The position numbers were made by a program, and so were the translations under genes. From NCBI GenBank assembly GCA_965153355.1, contig OZ231126.1:83080001-83144000 (forward strand): DNA of 64,000 bases, written 5' to 3'. Each line of letters opens with the position of its first letter. Within the stretch, counting starts at the first letter, position 1. Below are positions 38,505-51,296 of the stretch, in pieces. This stretch comes from Flaccisagitta enflata (taxonomy: Eukaryota; Chaetognatha; Sagittoidea; Aphragmophora). Below the pieces are notes generated by a model, which worked only from the letters and a program-made list of their open reading frames with translations, ran no database searches and was not told the origin of the DNA.

Positions 38505-39078
38505 GTACTATCTTAGAAATAAAAAGGTTTCCACATATAGCATTAGTCTATTTATTGATGTAAAAATGAACACAAATTAATTACAAATCTATAAATATTT
38601 AATGTTAGCCTCCTTTGACTGAATCACTGCCGCTATTCATCAGAGAAGCAGTTTGCAGAGCTTCCCTAAGTACTCTGGAGTGATGGCGTTCCAGATCTTT
38701 CTAGGGATTTTCTTGATCTTTTCTTTTGCTACGTTTAAACTGATAGCTCCGAAGAGATTCCACAAATCATAAAAAGATGGGTGACATAAATGTAGCCCAC
38801 CAAATTTGCAAGCAGTCTACACAAACCTCATCTGTCTAGCTCAATGCGTTTAGAAGGATGTGTTATCATTGGAAGATTGTGTAGAACGAAATTGAAACAT
38901 TTCATTCAATGTTGAATAACTTTTGAATGCAATGAGTTAGAGACATGCGATATGCGCAGATTGCTTGCAAATTTTAAGGGCTTTAATAATCTCACCAATT
39001 TTTTGATGATTTGTTGATTCTGGTCTGAGATAAACGTGAAATTGTGCGGAAACCTTTTTATTTCTAAGATAGTAGACA
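38505..39078. repeat. Tc1-like MITE
   Basis: Inverted ends TACTATCTTAGAAATAAAAA GG and CCTTTTTATTTCTAAGATAG TA. Interior TGACTGAATCACTGCCGCTA ... GTGATGGCGTTCCAGATCTT resembles coding remnants of Tc1-type transposases seen in many animals. Another left end lies at 39193-39230. Confidence 0.7.
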
Positions 39079-39235
39079 GAAGAATGGACAGACAAATGAA
39101 GGAAAACTGCTATGAACTACTGCACTAAAGGTCTTTGGGACTTAAATATTAGGGGTTTCCCCCCCCCAAAATGAAAAGATGAACAAATTGCTACGTACTA
39201 TCTTAGAAATAAAAAGGTTTCCACATATAGCACTA

Positions 39236-39445
39236 CTTGGACGCCCAAACTCAGCCACAAGATTTAAATCTCAGCCTTCAGGCCCGTATTTCAACCCCAA
39301 GGCCAGAATTACAACCCCAAAACCAATATCCTTGCCTAAAACCTTAAATCCATGGTTCCCCATGCTCATAAGCATAGGTTATCTTTCCCTATGGGGTGGC
39401 TGCCCCTCATTGTAAGGGCATCGGGTACCGCTGACCATTTAAACC
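39236..39445. mobile_element. FB-type fragment
   Basis: About 20-bp units (CCTTCAGGCCCGTATTTCAA), then AGCATAGGTTATCTTTCCCT and GGGCATCGGGTACCGCTGAC, the FB right-end blocks. Confidence 0.6.
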
Positions 39446-39524
39446 TTATGTGACTAATGCTAGTTATCATTGCTTATGCTTATGTTCAATAGATTTGTCC
39501 TCTTTAGATACAAGATATCATAAT

Positions 39525-40050
39525 ACCAGTCACCCAAGGGCAAAATGTGGTCAGCGATACCCGTTGCCCTGCTCTGCATGATTGTGGGAGGAAGCAGGGC
39601 AGCGGTTCTGAAAGGCACAAAGTCCTGTAGAACACAAGGAGACTTTTGTTTGTTCATCTGTCTGCCTGTCTTATCCATGATTTGAGGCCTGCGAGGGCAG
39701 TTTTGAAGCCTAAGAGGATTGATTAGAGGCCTGAGAAACCTGCTTTGAGGCCTGATTTGTGGCTGAATAGGTTTGAAGTCCCAGAGGGATGATTAGAGGC
39801 CTGAGTGGCCGGATTTGAGGCCCTAGAAACTTGATGTAATGCCTGAGATGCCTAATTTGAGGCTCTGAAAGGGCTAATTTAATACCTGATTCAAGGTCTG
39901 AGAGGTCTATGAGTCAAAAGAGGCCTGATTAGGCCTGAGAAGCTTGAGAGGCCTGAAAGTGGGGGATGAATGAACAAACAGACAAATGGACGACAGAACA
40001 AAAGCTCCTCTGTGTTCTATAGAACTTCATCCCTTTTGGGGCCGCTGCCC
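39525..40050. mobile_element. FB1 foldback element
   Basis: GTGGTCAGCGATACCCGTTG, GGGCAGCGGTTCTGAAAGGC, GTCCTGTAGAACACAAGGAG; units like AGGCCTGAGAGGATTTGAGG (39685-39960); right side CTCTGTGTTCTATAGAACTT and CCCTTTTGGGGCCGCTGCCC. Closest to the 19498 copy. Confidence 0.8.
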
Positions 40051-40548
<498 letters not shown>

Positions 40549-41046
40549 TCATAGCAGTTTTCAAACCTAAGCTATTAATTCATGATACTTAATATATTTT
40601 TGATTCTTTAAATCTATTCTTGACGTAAACGTGTAAATATAAAAAGATAAAAAAAAATTTATTCAAAACAAGGAGGTACGTGTCATACTAAGACGTCCAA
40701 TGCCAATTGGAAAAGCAGTGTTCTTCTAAAATAATCTCTTACTGAGTTTTGATGTTGCCACAGAGATGTAAGCGATGGTTGCAGATTGTTTTGAAGCCCC
40801 AGACAAATTTCTCTCATTCCATGGGAATCAACCTCACATGTGGGACTGCTTTTCAAAGCGCGTTTTTAACATTTTCAGTAAATGGTCCATCGTAGTATGG
40901 GGCCTGTAACAACAGTCAACACTTCAGGGCGAGTTTTTTTCAAAGCGAGATCCGCTTTCAGCCCTATAAATTCCAAGTTGTAGATCAAGGCCTATGTAGG
41001 ACACAGATGTGAATTTTCATACGTCCAGACAGGGCATCTTTGAGGC
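40549..41046. other. Unassigned sequence
   Basis: CCATACGTCC...GGGCATCTTTGAGGCC at 41020-41045 resembles the FB1 tail seen at 61790; otherwise nothing. Confidence 0.4.
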
Positions 41047-41665
41047 CTAAGGCTTCTCAAGCCTCAAATTCTCATTCGCTGTGGAAAATTGATAAAATGC
41101 AAACATCATTGAATAACATGGAATATTTACAGTAGATCTAATCTGAACTTGGGATAACGAGGAGCAGTAACATAGAGAACAAATAAATAGAGGCTGATAT
41201 TTGAAATATAAACTAATAAAAGAATGATTTATTCCCCATGATACTTGGTTGCCATGGAAACACATTTCCATGTTCTCGCGCTAATGAATCAATATTTAGA
41301 TGAATTTTTTGAGGGTATACTGCCAAAATCAAATTTGCTACAACTTTCACACAGTATGTTCTGCAAGATCTTTCTGTTACATTTGGCCGTGTAGGGCGTA
41401 TCCATGTGTGACAACCCGAGCAGCAGCAACAGCGAACATTCTCTGGAACTACTATGAAGATTTCAACCATTAATTTTAAGCACTGTTCTCTCGAAAAATT
41501 TCTCAAAATGTTGATATTTTAGCGTAACTACATGGAAATGCGTTTCCATAACTAGCAACTATCATGAGCAATAAAGCATCATTTCATTAGTCTATGTTCC
41601 CAAATATCAGTCCTAACTGGTGTATTCCTACAATGCTTGCCCTATTTCTCAAGTCTAGGCAGATC
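41047..41665. repeat. Foldback MITE, second copy of the 573-1144 family
   Basis: Shared blocks in order: GATATTTGAAATATAAACTA, GGTTGCCATGGAAACACATT, TTTTTTGAGGGTATACTGCC, TTGCTACAACTTTCACACAG, TTTCTCAAAATGTTGATATT, GAGCAATAAAGCATC. The middle differs (GAGCAGCAGCAACAGCG). Confidence 0.8.
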
Positions 41666-41699
41666 TATATAAAATCATCAAAAGAAAATTTACATGGTC

Positions 41700-42340
41700 T
41701 GCAGTGCCAGTGCTTTCAGTTGGTGTGGGTGTAGGATTGTAAGGAGGGCAGCGGCCGGAGAAGAGGGAGACCTATGATTCCAAATAGGACAATTTTTCCG
41801 GTTTGAGAAAAGAAGTGTTCTAGGTTAAGGGGGCTGAGGGCACAGTTGCCCCAGGTCTGAAAGGTCTGATTTAGGGTCTGAGAGGCATTTGATTTGGGGT
41901 CTGAAAGGTTGATTTGGGAGCATAAGGGTTCTAATTTGGGGTCTGAAAGGCCTGATTTGGGATCTCAATTGGTCTGATTTGGGGTCTGAGAAGCCTGATT
42001 TGAAGTCTGAGATGCCTGATTTGAGGTCTGAAAAGCTTAATTAGAGGTCTGAGAGGCCTGATTTGATCTCAAAGAAGCCTGATTTGGGATCTGAGAGGCC
42101 TGATTTGGGATCTTAGAGGCCTGATTTAGGGTCTAGGAGGCCTTATTCAGGGTCTGAAAGGGCCTGATTTAGGGTCAGAAAGGTCAGTTTAAGTTCTGAA
42201 AGGCCTGATGTGATGTCTGAGAGGCCTGATTTGGGATCAAAAGGGCTTCGTTTGCAGTCCGGGAGGCTTGTTGTGAAGCTTCGAGGGGGGACGTACGGAC
42301 GGACGGAAACCAGAGAAAATTGCCCTATGACGTCAAATCT
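41700..42340. mobile_element. FB-type element with a 21-bp array
   Basis: GGAGGGCAGCGGCCGGAGAA and GACCTATGATTCCAAATAGG, then about 20 units close to CTGATTTGGGGTCTGAGAGG (41865-42275), then GGACGTACGGACGGACGG. The right arm is not clear. Confidence 0.65.
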
Positions 42341-43127
42341 GCCAGGGAAAAATGAAGTGCTTCACCCCACTTTTGCATCAATAATGGACTGATTATCCTT
42401 CCACAAATGTTTTCATTGCTCAAGTTGTCACCGGATAAACCTGATATGTATGACTGTTTCATATTCTACGCTCACTTACTTTGTTTAATTGTAAATCGCG
42501 AAGTAGTATTTCTTTCGAATGAAAATCCTTGAGTTGAAATCTATCTGATTCAAGCTTTTAAGTTGTATCAGCTGGCCTAATTCTTATATAGCAGCTCTAA
42601 GCCAGGGATATCCATTTAAGGATGGATTTAAGCCCAGGATTTCACTTCGCGAATCAGTCGAGTGTGTACGCTTTAAGTTGCCTTTTGATGAGCAATTCTT
42701 AAGGAAAATGGCAAAAAATGAAGATTTTTTTGTGAAATCTTATTGACATTTTTTTCTTTTTTCTGATGTCGAAATTACAAGCAAGCCACACCCAGAAAAA
42801 TTTTGCATTTTCAAAAACATAGTTCTCTCTAAAAACGATTTGGGAAGAGAACTATGTTCTTTGTTTTTTCATTTTTTCATTTTCTATGCAAACTTATTAT
42901 TTCGACCAACCCCTTGTCAGTGACAAAAAAGAAATTTGTAGAAATTTTCAGTAAATCTTCTTCAGTAATATAAGCTAAATCTGAGTCTCTTGCTAAATGG
43001 ATGCAAATTTTACTTTCAAATATCATGCATGTCTTATCTCAATCACTTTTATTCACTTGTTTCTCTATTTTCACTCATGTATGTTTTCTATTTTGACCTA
43101 TTTTGATACCCTAAATGTTGGCTTTGT
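42341..43127. other. Unassigned sequence
   Basis: AT-rich; no feature recognised. Confidence 0.4.
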
Positions 43128-43500
43128 GGGCACGCTGTCCTATGTGGAATCATAGGTCATCGGCCCCTCCGGGGCCGCTGCCCAAAAAGTGATAAAATTC
43201 ATATTTCCCATTGAATAACATGGAAAATTGCTAAAAAATGAAAAAAAAATGTTAAATTCCCATTTAATAACATGGCAAATCGACAAAAAATTGAAAAATT
43301 TAAAACTCCCATTGAATATCATGGAAAATTGCTCCTAAGGCCTCAAATATGCCCTCTCAGGAAGTATGGAAATTCCCCCCTGTGCCTTACAGGACATTGG
43401 CTCTATGGGGCCGCTGCCCTGCTCTCACTCCACTTCTCCAGCGAATCACTCCGAGCAGTGCATCGGGTACCGCTGACCACGTGTGATCCTTAGATGACTT
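43128..43500. mobile_element. FB fragments around a CCCATTGAATAACATGG array
   Basis: FB2 end (AATCATAGGTCATCGGCCCC, GGGGCCGCTGCCCAAAAAG), three units of about 60 bp with CCCATTGAATAACATGGAAA, then an FB1 right end (GGAAATTCCCCCCTGTGCCT, GGCATC-type tail). The CCCATTGAATAACATGG block recurs inverted at 61855-61892 next to another FB1 end. Confidence 0.65.
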
Positions 43501-43707
43501 GTTTTTTATGTATAACTAAATGTAAATATCAATGCAATAGTAGAGCAATATCCCAGCAGTATACAAATCCTTTCCCCCAAATCTGGTAACTCTGGTAACG
43601 AAAAAAGACTGCAAACCAATAAATGAATTTTTTTCAAATGCCCACCTAATTAGTGCTGAGCACACCTAATTCAGTTAGAGCATGTTTCTAGTGAGGACGA
43701 CGATCGC
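43501..43707. other. Unassigned sequence
   Basis: Nothing recognised. Confidence 0.4.
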
Positions 43708-43917
43708 GTTTTTAGTCGCGTGCACGCGACTTTACAACCTGCTTTGTCCGGTGTTGGTTGATCGATTGGTTGAGTCGATGATGGGGTCACACTTTACTAT
43801 TTTTCATGATTTTGTCTTCACTGACCTCACTGCTCCTGCCCAATTGATCTGGTGACCTCAGATATGGCCCCTGCCCACCCGCACGCGAGTTTGGTAGCCA
43901 TGTATCCGGCCTTGTTT
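43708..43917 (-). mobile_element. H1-type hairpin element
   Basis: TTTTT plus hairpin AGTCGCGTGCACGCGACT, ACAACCTGCTTTGTCCGGTG, GTCACACTTTACTATTTTTC, GCCCACCCGCACGCGAG and GTGTATCCGGCCTTGTT-type end. Array nearly absent. Confidence 0.85.
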
Positions 43918-43969
43918 TCTGTGAAACATGATTACAGCGTGAACACATGTTTATGAATAGCAACCATCC

Positions 43970-44053
43970 TACAAGGGAGTGAGCAAAGTAAGTGAGCAGG
44001 CCCATGAACGGAGAGAGCGAGCAAAGCGAGTGAGTGGTGTAAGCGGTGCAAGC
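43970..44053 (+). repeat. GTGAGC-rich dispersed repeat
   Basis: Plus-strand counterpart of 25270-25390 (GGGAGTGAGCAAAGTAAGTG, GAGCGAGCAAAGCGAGTGAG). Confidence 0.6.
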
Positions 44054-44099
44054 ATCTTTGTCTCGTTGCTTTGAACCTTTTGTAGTTCTCTAGAGCAAA

Positions 44100-44338
44100 T
44101 AGAACAAGTGACGCGGAGTCACAAAATAGTTGCGGATGGGTGGGCAGGGGCATCCAAACCCCATCCTTACCCTATGCCCCCCCCCACCAACACACCTATT
44201 CAAAAAGAAACATCCAAAATGTTCGTTTTTGCACTTTTCGACTCATGCGTTACGGATCAACCGACGTACGGACGGACAGACAGACAGACGGACAAAGTCT
44301 CTTATAGAATTGCGTGTCCGCAACAAAAAGTCGGACGT
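44100..44338 (+). mobile_element. H3-type hairpin element
   Basis: CAAGTGACGCGGAGTCACAA, GTTGCGGATGGGTGGGCAGG, TTTTGCACTTTTCGACTCAT, GACGGACAGACAGACAGACG, CTCTTATAGAATTGCGTGTC and CGCAACAAAAAG. Confidence 0.8.
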
Positions 44339-44383
44339 CAGATTTGCTTTAAAAATACAAACGCTCACTGTCTCTATATGTGA

Positions 44384-44390
<7 letters not shown>

Positions 44391-44470
<80 letters not shown>
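44391..44470. repeat. (CT)n microsatellite
   Basis: About 40 CT units. Confidence 0.97.
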
Positions 44471-44473
<3 letters not shown>

Positions 44474-45715
44474 CCGTCATTCTTTTTTTCCGTCTGTGCC
44501 AGTCTGCTCTGCTGTATTTGTCTGTTTCAATCTATCGGTCGGTCGGTCTGTCTGTCTATCTGTCTGACTATCGCTATCGCTCTCGCAAGCTACATTACAC
44601 TGTGATTTACATTTACAGGAACAGAGCACTGAGAGAGCACATATCTGTGGTAAAGATACTCAGCTTAGTAATCGACATGTCTGCGTCAATGCCACTGTGT
44701 TTTTAGTCGCATGTATACAGCAGCCTTTTTGAGCCACTTTTTGGTAGACTGCCCTGTCGGTCAGTTGCAGTCTGTCTGTCCGTCCACCTATCACTAAATT
44801 TTTCATTGCATGGAACGGTTGAAGATATATCGAAATTTCCATGAAAAAAAGAATGCAATTGTTTTGCCATTTTTGAAATGAAAATTCAATTTTCTCGGCA
44901 GCCGTTTGACCGATTGGAATGAAATTTTACACAGAGAAACTACTTAAAAAATGCCGTTGAATGAGCCCAATCCAAGCATTGTGGCGTTACTGTCATTTTC
45001 ATTTCCGTTGAGGAAACTAGAAGAGGATTTATGATTTTCTAAAGACTAAAAAATTTCGATCGTTTCGAGCAAATAACTGTCATTTTCATTCCCGTTGAGG
45101 AAGTGATTTTGACAAAAAATTTGCTTTAGTGAAAACTTACCGAGGGGTGATTTGTGTTCCCTAAGCGACATGGAACACTTCTCCACCATTCAGGTCTTTG
45201 GACACTCACCCCTAGCTTATGCGGAGTAGCAGACCGTCTATAGAATCAGTTTGTGAAAAAAGTCACTAGCTTTAATTACTTCTAAGTAATTAGAATCAAT
45301 ACCTCTAGTTACTTTGTGTCCAAAGCAGGGTATTAGGCCTAGTTCCTGCCGAAAGTAATTAGGCTTGATTACCACCACCTTTTGATGCTTAATCTGACCC
45401 TCTAGGGGGTGAGTCCGAGTTGAGATGAATTCACCCATTAGCAGCCCTTGACATGATTTACTTCGGGTATGATTTTTGTAAAATTACCGGACCCGCATCT
45501 GCACTATTTTTCCTCATCATTTTCTGTCTGGGTCAACACGCCAAGCCAGATTCGGTCAAACATATCAAAAATGGTATCAAAATAAAGCTTTTGATATGGT
45601 CTTTCTAAAAAACAATCAGTTATAATGTTTGACTTAAGTTAACATGGCAAACGCACGGCTAGAAGAAAGCACGAAAATACAGGTAATTAGCTCTACTACC
45701 TTTGTTACTCCCCAG
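44471..45715. other. Unassigned; short H1-like end at 44702
   Basis: TTTTTAGTCGCATGTATACA and GTCTGTCTGTCCGTCCACC at 44702-44790 look like a decayed minus-strand H1 end. The rest, including AATTAC/TAATTAC motifs at 45275-45375, gives no supported feature. Confidence 0.4.
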
Positions 45716-46262
45716 CTGTCATACCTGGCCAAAAACAGGCCAAAAATAGCCTAAGATGGCCAAGAAGATCATTGTTATTAATAATTTTTTTGCCAATCTC
45801 ATTCTATTCATTCAGAACTAGGTCAGATATACTTTGATCATTGTTATCAATAATTCTTTTGCCAATCTCACTCTATTCAGTCAGAACTAGGTCAGATATA
45901 CTTTGAAAACTGATACAATTAACATTTTTATCTAAAAAAATTATAGTTATTTGGAATTTTTTTATAAATCTCACTCATTCAGGTCAGAACTAGGTCAAAT
46001 ATACTTGTTGATATCTTTGGAAACTGTTATCGAGGCTATAACAGGCTAAAAACAGGCTAAAATAGCCTAAAATAGTCAAAATTAAAATTCATGCGTTGAA
46101 TTCCTTTATAAATCTCACTATATCCAGTCAGAACTAGGACAAAAAAACTTTTGACATTGATACCGGGGTCATGATAGACCAAAAACAGGCTAAAATGGGC
46201 TAAAATGACCAAAATTAGCATTTTCATCAATAAAATCATTGTTATTAAAATTTTCAAACCAA
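45716..46262. repeat. Degenerate tandem repeat with AACTAGGTCA motifs
   Basis: Two interleaved blocks recur: CAGAACTAGGTCAGATATAC (about 45821, 45886, 45981, decayed at 46128) and CCAAAAACAGGCTAAAATAG (about 45730, 46040, 46180). The first two units are about 65 bp apart, later ones longer. Confidence 0.75.
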
Positions 46263-46320
46263 TCTGCCGTTAAACTCCCTGACTATTCGGAAAAGAACGA
46301 TGAGAAGACGTGGGTAAGAA

Positions 46321-46325
<5 letters not shown>

Positions 46326-46375
<50 letters not shown>

Positions 46376-46415
46376 CAGAGAAGAAGAAGAAAAAGAAGAA
46401 GAAGAAGAAGAAGAA
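46326..46415. repeat. (GA)n and (AAG)n
   Basis: GA (46326-46373) then AAG-rich (46380-46415). Confidence 0.95.
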
Positions 46416-46500
46416 ACAGGAAATCAAGGAAAAAATTGGTGAAACGCAAAATTGTTTTCATTGACTTGGATAAAGAAGCCTATTAATTAAATTGAAGAAA

Positions 46501-46780
<280 letters not shown>

Positions 46781-46893
46781 AACAAAAAGAAGAAAAAGAA
46801 GAAGAGAAAAATATAAAAAAAGTAAAAAGCAAAAAAAAAAGTGAAAGAAGAGGAAGAAGAAGAAAAAGAAGCTTGTTGCCGCGCGCCAGTAAG

Positions 46894-46895
<2 letters not shown>

Positions 46896-46950
<55 letters not shown>

Positions 46951-46990
46951 TAGAGGGGCAATAGGTTGTCGCGGGCGGGTGAGTAGGGGC
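46896..46990. repeat. (GA)n plus H-type fragment
   Basis: GA to about 46950, then GGTTGTCGCGGGCGGGTGAG TAGGGGCAG, which resembles the H1 interior. Confidence 0.75.
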
Positions 46991-47418
46991 AGTGTAATGA
47001 ATGGCGAGAAACAGGCGGCTGAAAAAAAAAGACAACAAGCTGACAGAGATCGACAGGAGATAAACAATAGGAGACAGACGGAGGAGACGATCGGATGACA
47101 TGGCAGTGTGAGTGTTTCGATCGCTTCTATTGCGCCACGCATGCCAGATGAGGATGGTGAATCTGAGTGAATGGGGATCAAATGAAAGTTGAGGTAATCC
47201 TAGTCAAGATCCTGCTTCGTAGTACATTACAAATGAATAGCGGGGGCCAAGAACATTACCAAAATGTACAATTATCGACATTTGTGCATACATTGAAAGA
47301 AAAACGGACAGAGAGACCACTAGATAGACAAACAGAAATGTTGCCTCTTATCCTAATTTGCATGACGCTGGAAATGTTTCTCTCGAAACAAATACGGAAG
47401 ATAAATGAAAATAAGAAC
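46991..47418. other. Unassigned sequence
   Basis: Nothing recognised. Confidence 0.4.
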
Positions 47419-47571
47419 ATGGCCTGATACACAGCCACCAGTTGCGGACGGGTGGGCAGGGGCGGATATGCGCGTTTTCCCACTTTTCGACTCATGCTGA
47501 CGGACGGACCAACGGACGGACGGTCAAACAGACCAAGCCTCTTATAGAGTTGCGTGTCTGCGACTATAAAG
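47419..47571 (+). mobile_element. H3-type hairpin element
   Basis: CATGGCCTGATACACAGCCA, CCAGTTGCGGACGGGTGGGC, CGCGTTTTCCCACTTTTCGA, GACGGACCAACGGACGGACG, CTCTTATAGAGTTGCGTGTC and TGCGACTATAAAGG. Confidence 0.8.
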
Positions 47572-48391
47572 GAAAACGGCGAAGGTCTTAGAATTCATAT
47601 CCCCATGCTATGATAGGTGGAACAACATCCCTCACTATACCCAAACTGAAATAAATGGAAGAGAGCCATGTGAGCCCTCACTGACTAGTTACTACGCGCA
47701 TCACTCCTAGTTTTCCATAGAACATAATTTTGTATATTTTAATATGGCATCGCAGGGACCTAAAAACCATAGGCAAAAATTTCTTAAGGGGTCTGTTAGT
47801 GATGCCTGTAAAATGTTCATGACCCTGGGAGGCATTTTTGGGTGTCTTATAACAATCTATTTAAGGGCTGTCAATCAAAAATTGCAAAATTTGATAATTC
47901 TAAGCTTCTTTTCACTCTACAAGCTTTTTAAAAGTTGATTTATAGCCCTGACACTTGGCATTTACATCATATGGATTCTAAATAAGTTGTACAGAAAAAA
48001 AATTAATGTGTGATAATTTTCAGGTACCTAAATTAAGAAAAAAAAACATGTTTTTTTTTTAATATTAATGAAAAATGCTGTTATTGCCCCCCTTAAAGTA
48101 GGCCAATTTGGCCAAAAGAATCTTAACTAGTGGTACTTCCACATGAGTACACCTGCATGTCAATTCATCAAAATAAAGGCCTTAAAACACCAAAATTACC
48201 TTTGAAGTTAGCCTTAATTTAGAATTTTTCATTACTTTTAAATTACTAAGCTAATAGAAAAAAATTTTGCATTGATTTTATTTTTAACTTACCCATAGAC
48301 TTCTTTATAGAGCAGTAAAAAATTTATGAATCTCTACAAACTTCCGACTCATCACCATGACTGGTCAAAATTTCGTCTTCATTGCACTGGC

Positions 48392-48514
48392 TTATAAGCC
48401 ACTTTCCGTCGGTCGGTCCGTCAGTCCGTCAGTCGGTCCGTGAGATTTTTTTGAGGTTTTCCGCTCCTGCCCACCCGTCCGCGACTGATGTTGCCGTGTA
48501 TACGGCCTTGTTCA
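48392..48514 (-). mobile_element. H1-type element, hairpin end diverged
   Basis: CCGTCGGTCGGTCCGTCAGT arrays, CCTGCCCACCCGTCCGCGAC, GCCGTGTATACGGCCTTGTT. Confidence 0.65.
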
Positions 48515-48716
48515 AAACCCAGCTTTAATAAATGTGAAAATAGTGCCGAATCAACCTTCCAATCTTGACAACCACAATCTTGACAACCACGATGACTGGG
48601 ATTTGTTCTTCTAAACGGGGCAACAGTCGCGACCGTCGCGTGAACCGTTATATCACTTCATACACACCACTTTTGGTTAGCACTTTGCGTATGGGTTGAA
48701 TTGAGAGGGACTGTTT

Positions 48717-48845
48717 TTAGGTGCGACAAAGCACCTCTATAACTGGCTGTGTCCGTTGGTCTGTCGGTCGGTCTGTTGGTCTGTGGGGTAACGCATTCGT
48801 TCGACGATCCACACGTCGCACCTTATTGGCCTACTTGGCCTTGTT
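48717..48845 (-). mobile_element. H4-type hairpin element
   Basis: TTTTT, hairpin AGGTGCGACAAAGCACCT, CTATAACTGGCTGTGTCCGT, GATCCACACGTCGCACCTTA and GGCCTACTTGGCCTTGTT. Close to the 17668 copy. Confidence 0.85.
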
Positions 48846-49344
48846 CAGATTCTGTCTTATGGAAAACTACATGTGTAAAAATGAGTGCCGCTGAGAGAGC
48901 CTAAAAGGGGGTATTTCAGAATAAGTTAATGTTTTGATTTTTTTTTCTTAAGCTAAAGCGGAAAGTCAAAAACGATTTATCATGAAAGGGACAACAAGTT
49001 AACAACTTCCCCCTTCACTTTTTCATGGGTCTTCAATGTTTAAGCAAATAGATTTCTTATAATTAAGCATATGAAGTTGTTATGGAGACAAAATCGAAAG
49101 TAGGAATCGCGGCGATATTTGAATTCTAGTATGGAAGTGGTGCGCGTATTAACTAGTCAGTGAGGGTTCACTTCACAAGGCCCTCTTCCATTTATTTCAG
49201 TTTGGGTATAGTGAGGGAAATTGTTCCACTTTTCCTTACCAGTTTTTGATGAATTGATGATAGTTAAATTCATCCGAACGGACTTTAGGGGACAAACAGA
49301 TTTCATCAGTTGTATTGATATTCTTGGCTGACAAGAGTCCCCCA

Positions 49345-49485
49345 GTATTTTCACAACCACAGGACATAGGCCCTTTGGGGCCCTGCTTTGCTGATCCTAA
49401 AGTCCTTGCTAACCCTCCCAAGCAGGTCAACGGAGTGTCCGTTGGATGCTGCTGACCAAGTACAATCCTGGGTTACTGGTTATTA
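49345..49485. mobile_element. FB1 right-end remnant
   Basis: ACCACAGGACATAGGCCCTT, TGGGGCCCTGCTTTGCTGAT, GCTGCTGACCAAGTACAATC CTGGGTTACTGGTT; diverged from the 54233 copy's tail. Confidence 0.5.
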
Positions 49486-51196
49486 CTTTGTGCCATTATA
49501 TGGTTAATTCCGCGCATCGGGGTCCGCCCAAGAAACCCTGACTCTCCACCATTGTAGAAGTGTCATCGCTTCTGCTGCTGCATTGAATGAGGTCACAAAG
49601 GTTGGGTGTTATGCCTAACTACCTGGTGCGCCATGTCAAACCCATTTTTGCTCCTCCAACTGCCCCTATGGGGTCGAAAACAGGGGTAGAAGGGCCTTTT
49701 TTGGCCTGTCCCGATTTTGTCCCTGTAAGCAAAAAGCTAGTTTAAGCAATCAAAAAATGTCAAGCAGAGTCATCCCATAGCTTGTAAGCCATCTCTATCC
49801 ATCCATTGATATGTGCAAAAAATTTGAACTCAATAACTCAACTGTAAGACGAAAAAAAATGACTTCAAATTATAATACTCTTCCCCTTCATTTTTCTGTC
49901 ATTTTTTTCTCAAAATGAGATAAGCCGACAGTTTTTTTTGTAAGCCTATGATTGTTCAAACATTAAGCATTTTTTCTTTTGTCATTGCATTAACAACTAG
50001 TTGAACGACATTTCCTCCAAATTTCAAGGATTTTTTCCATTTCGTTTTGGAGAAATCAACATTTTCCTAGAGCGTTACAATTCAAAGGTGCTCCTTGTTG
50101 GTGGTGTCACACTTGTGTCACACTATGATTCATACTCTGTCAAGGCATAGTAACATGATTAACGGTAAATTCGTCTACATGATGAGAAAGATGGTGAAAT
50201 TCTGTATCTACACCTAAAATTTCAAGTCTTAACTCTTATTTGTTTGGTCACAATGAAATTACAAAGTTGATCAGTACTGAAATAGGGAGTGAATTGTAAC
50301 GCTCGCCGACGAAGCCTCGTAGTTAATTTTTTGTTTCCACACAGCGCGTCTCACACAAAGGCGCGATGCTTTTGTGCCTCAAAATAGTAAGATTTCTTAA
50401 AATTCAAATTGGCTTATCCCAAAAACTATTTGAGCTAGCCCAACGAAATTTTGCATGGTTGTTAACTAGATCAAGAGGGTTCTTCACCTATATTCTGGTG
50501 TGTCTTAAAGAATGGCGAGCAGTTCAGACAGACCAACCAACCTACCAAAAAAAAAATTGAAAAAACGGCATAACTTTTGAAATAATTATCCGATCTGGTT
50601 GAAATTTTGCATGAAGCTTCTGTTAAAGATGCCTCGTCACTGACATGAAACAGAGCTTGGCAATTTTTTTTTCCTTCAACAGCCCACCCAGCCAGAGCTG
50701 GTACTTATAGAGATTTTTTTCAAAAAACTCAAAATTGTTTTAAAAAATTCAGAAACATGATCATACATGATTACTTGAACATATTCATCAAAAATTTGAC
50801 TGTCATATTGATTTCTTCATTGTATTTAGCTAAATTTGTTATTAGTACGTTTGCAAAAAAATGTGCAATTAGGCCTAATTTGTATGAAAAATGAGCTCAC
50901 GTAAGAAGATCCAAGTATCAATTCATACATGATATAAGGTTAGCTACATGATGATGTATGGTTTCGTTCAATTTTCAACATTTTAAAATTGATGGATTTC
51001 ACTCCGTCCACGGACCCTTTTCCATGACATTAACCTTAATCAGTTAATTGCCCAGGTGTCGGTATACTTTTTGGCAAGGACCGCAAGGTTAAATTCTATT
51101 GTTCTTTGTCTTCCTTTGTTAGCTGTCAAATTGTATCTCTTCCTGTCTGGCTCTCTGTCTGTCGTTCTATCTTTCTACTTGTGCGCTTGGCTTTCC
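49486..51196. other. Unassigned sequence
   Basis: About 1.7 kb without a supported feature; short AT-rich motifs such as TTGAAATTTTGCATG recur in the window. Confidence 0.4.

Positions 51197-51258
<62 letters not shown>
51197..51258. repeat. (CT)n microsatellite
   Basis: About 31 CT units. Confidence 0.97.
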
Positions 51259-51265
<7 letters not shown>

Positions 51266-51296
51266 CCTCGCAAATCATTTTCACCAGTGATGATTT

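Larger units (their letters stand above)
47590..49240. repeat. Inverted pair enclosing about 1.4 kb
   Basis: 47590-47715 (GGAACAACATCCCTCACTAT, CTGAAATAAATGGAAGAG, CACTGACTAGTTACTACGCG) is inverted at 49125-49230 (GCGCGTATTAACTAGTCAGT, TCTTCCATTTATTTCAG, ATAGTGAGGGAAATTGTTCC). A third one-ended copy is at 61555-61615. H1 and H4 copies are nested inside. The element has no recognised transposase. Confidence 0.75.
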
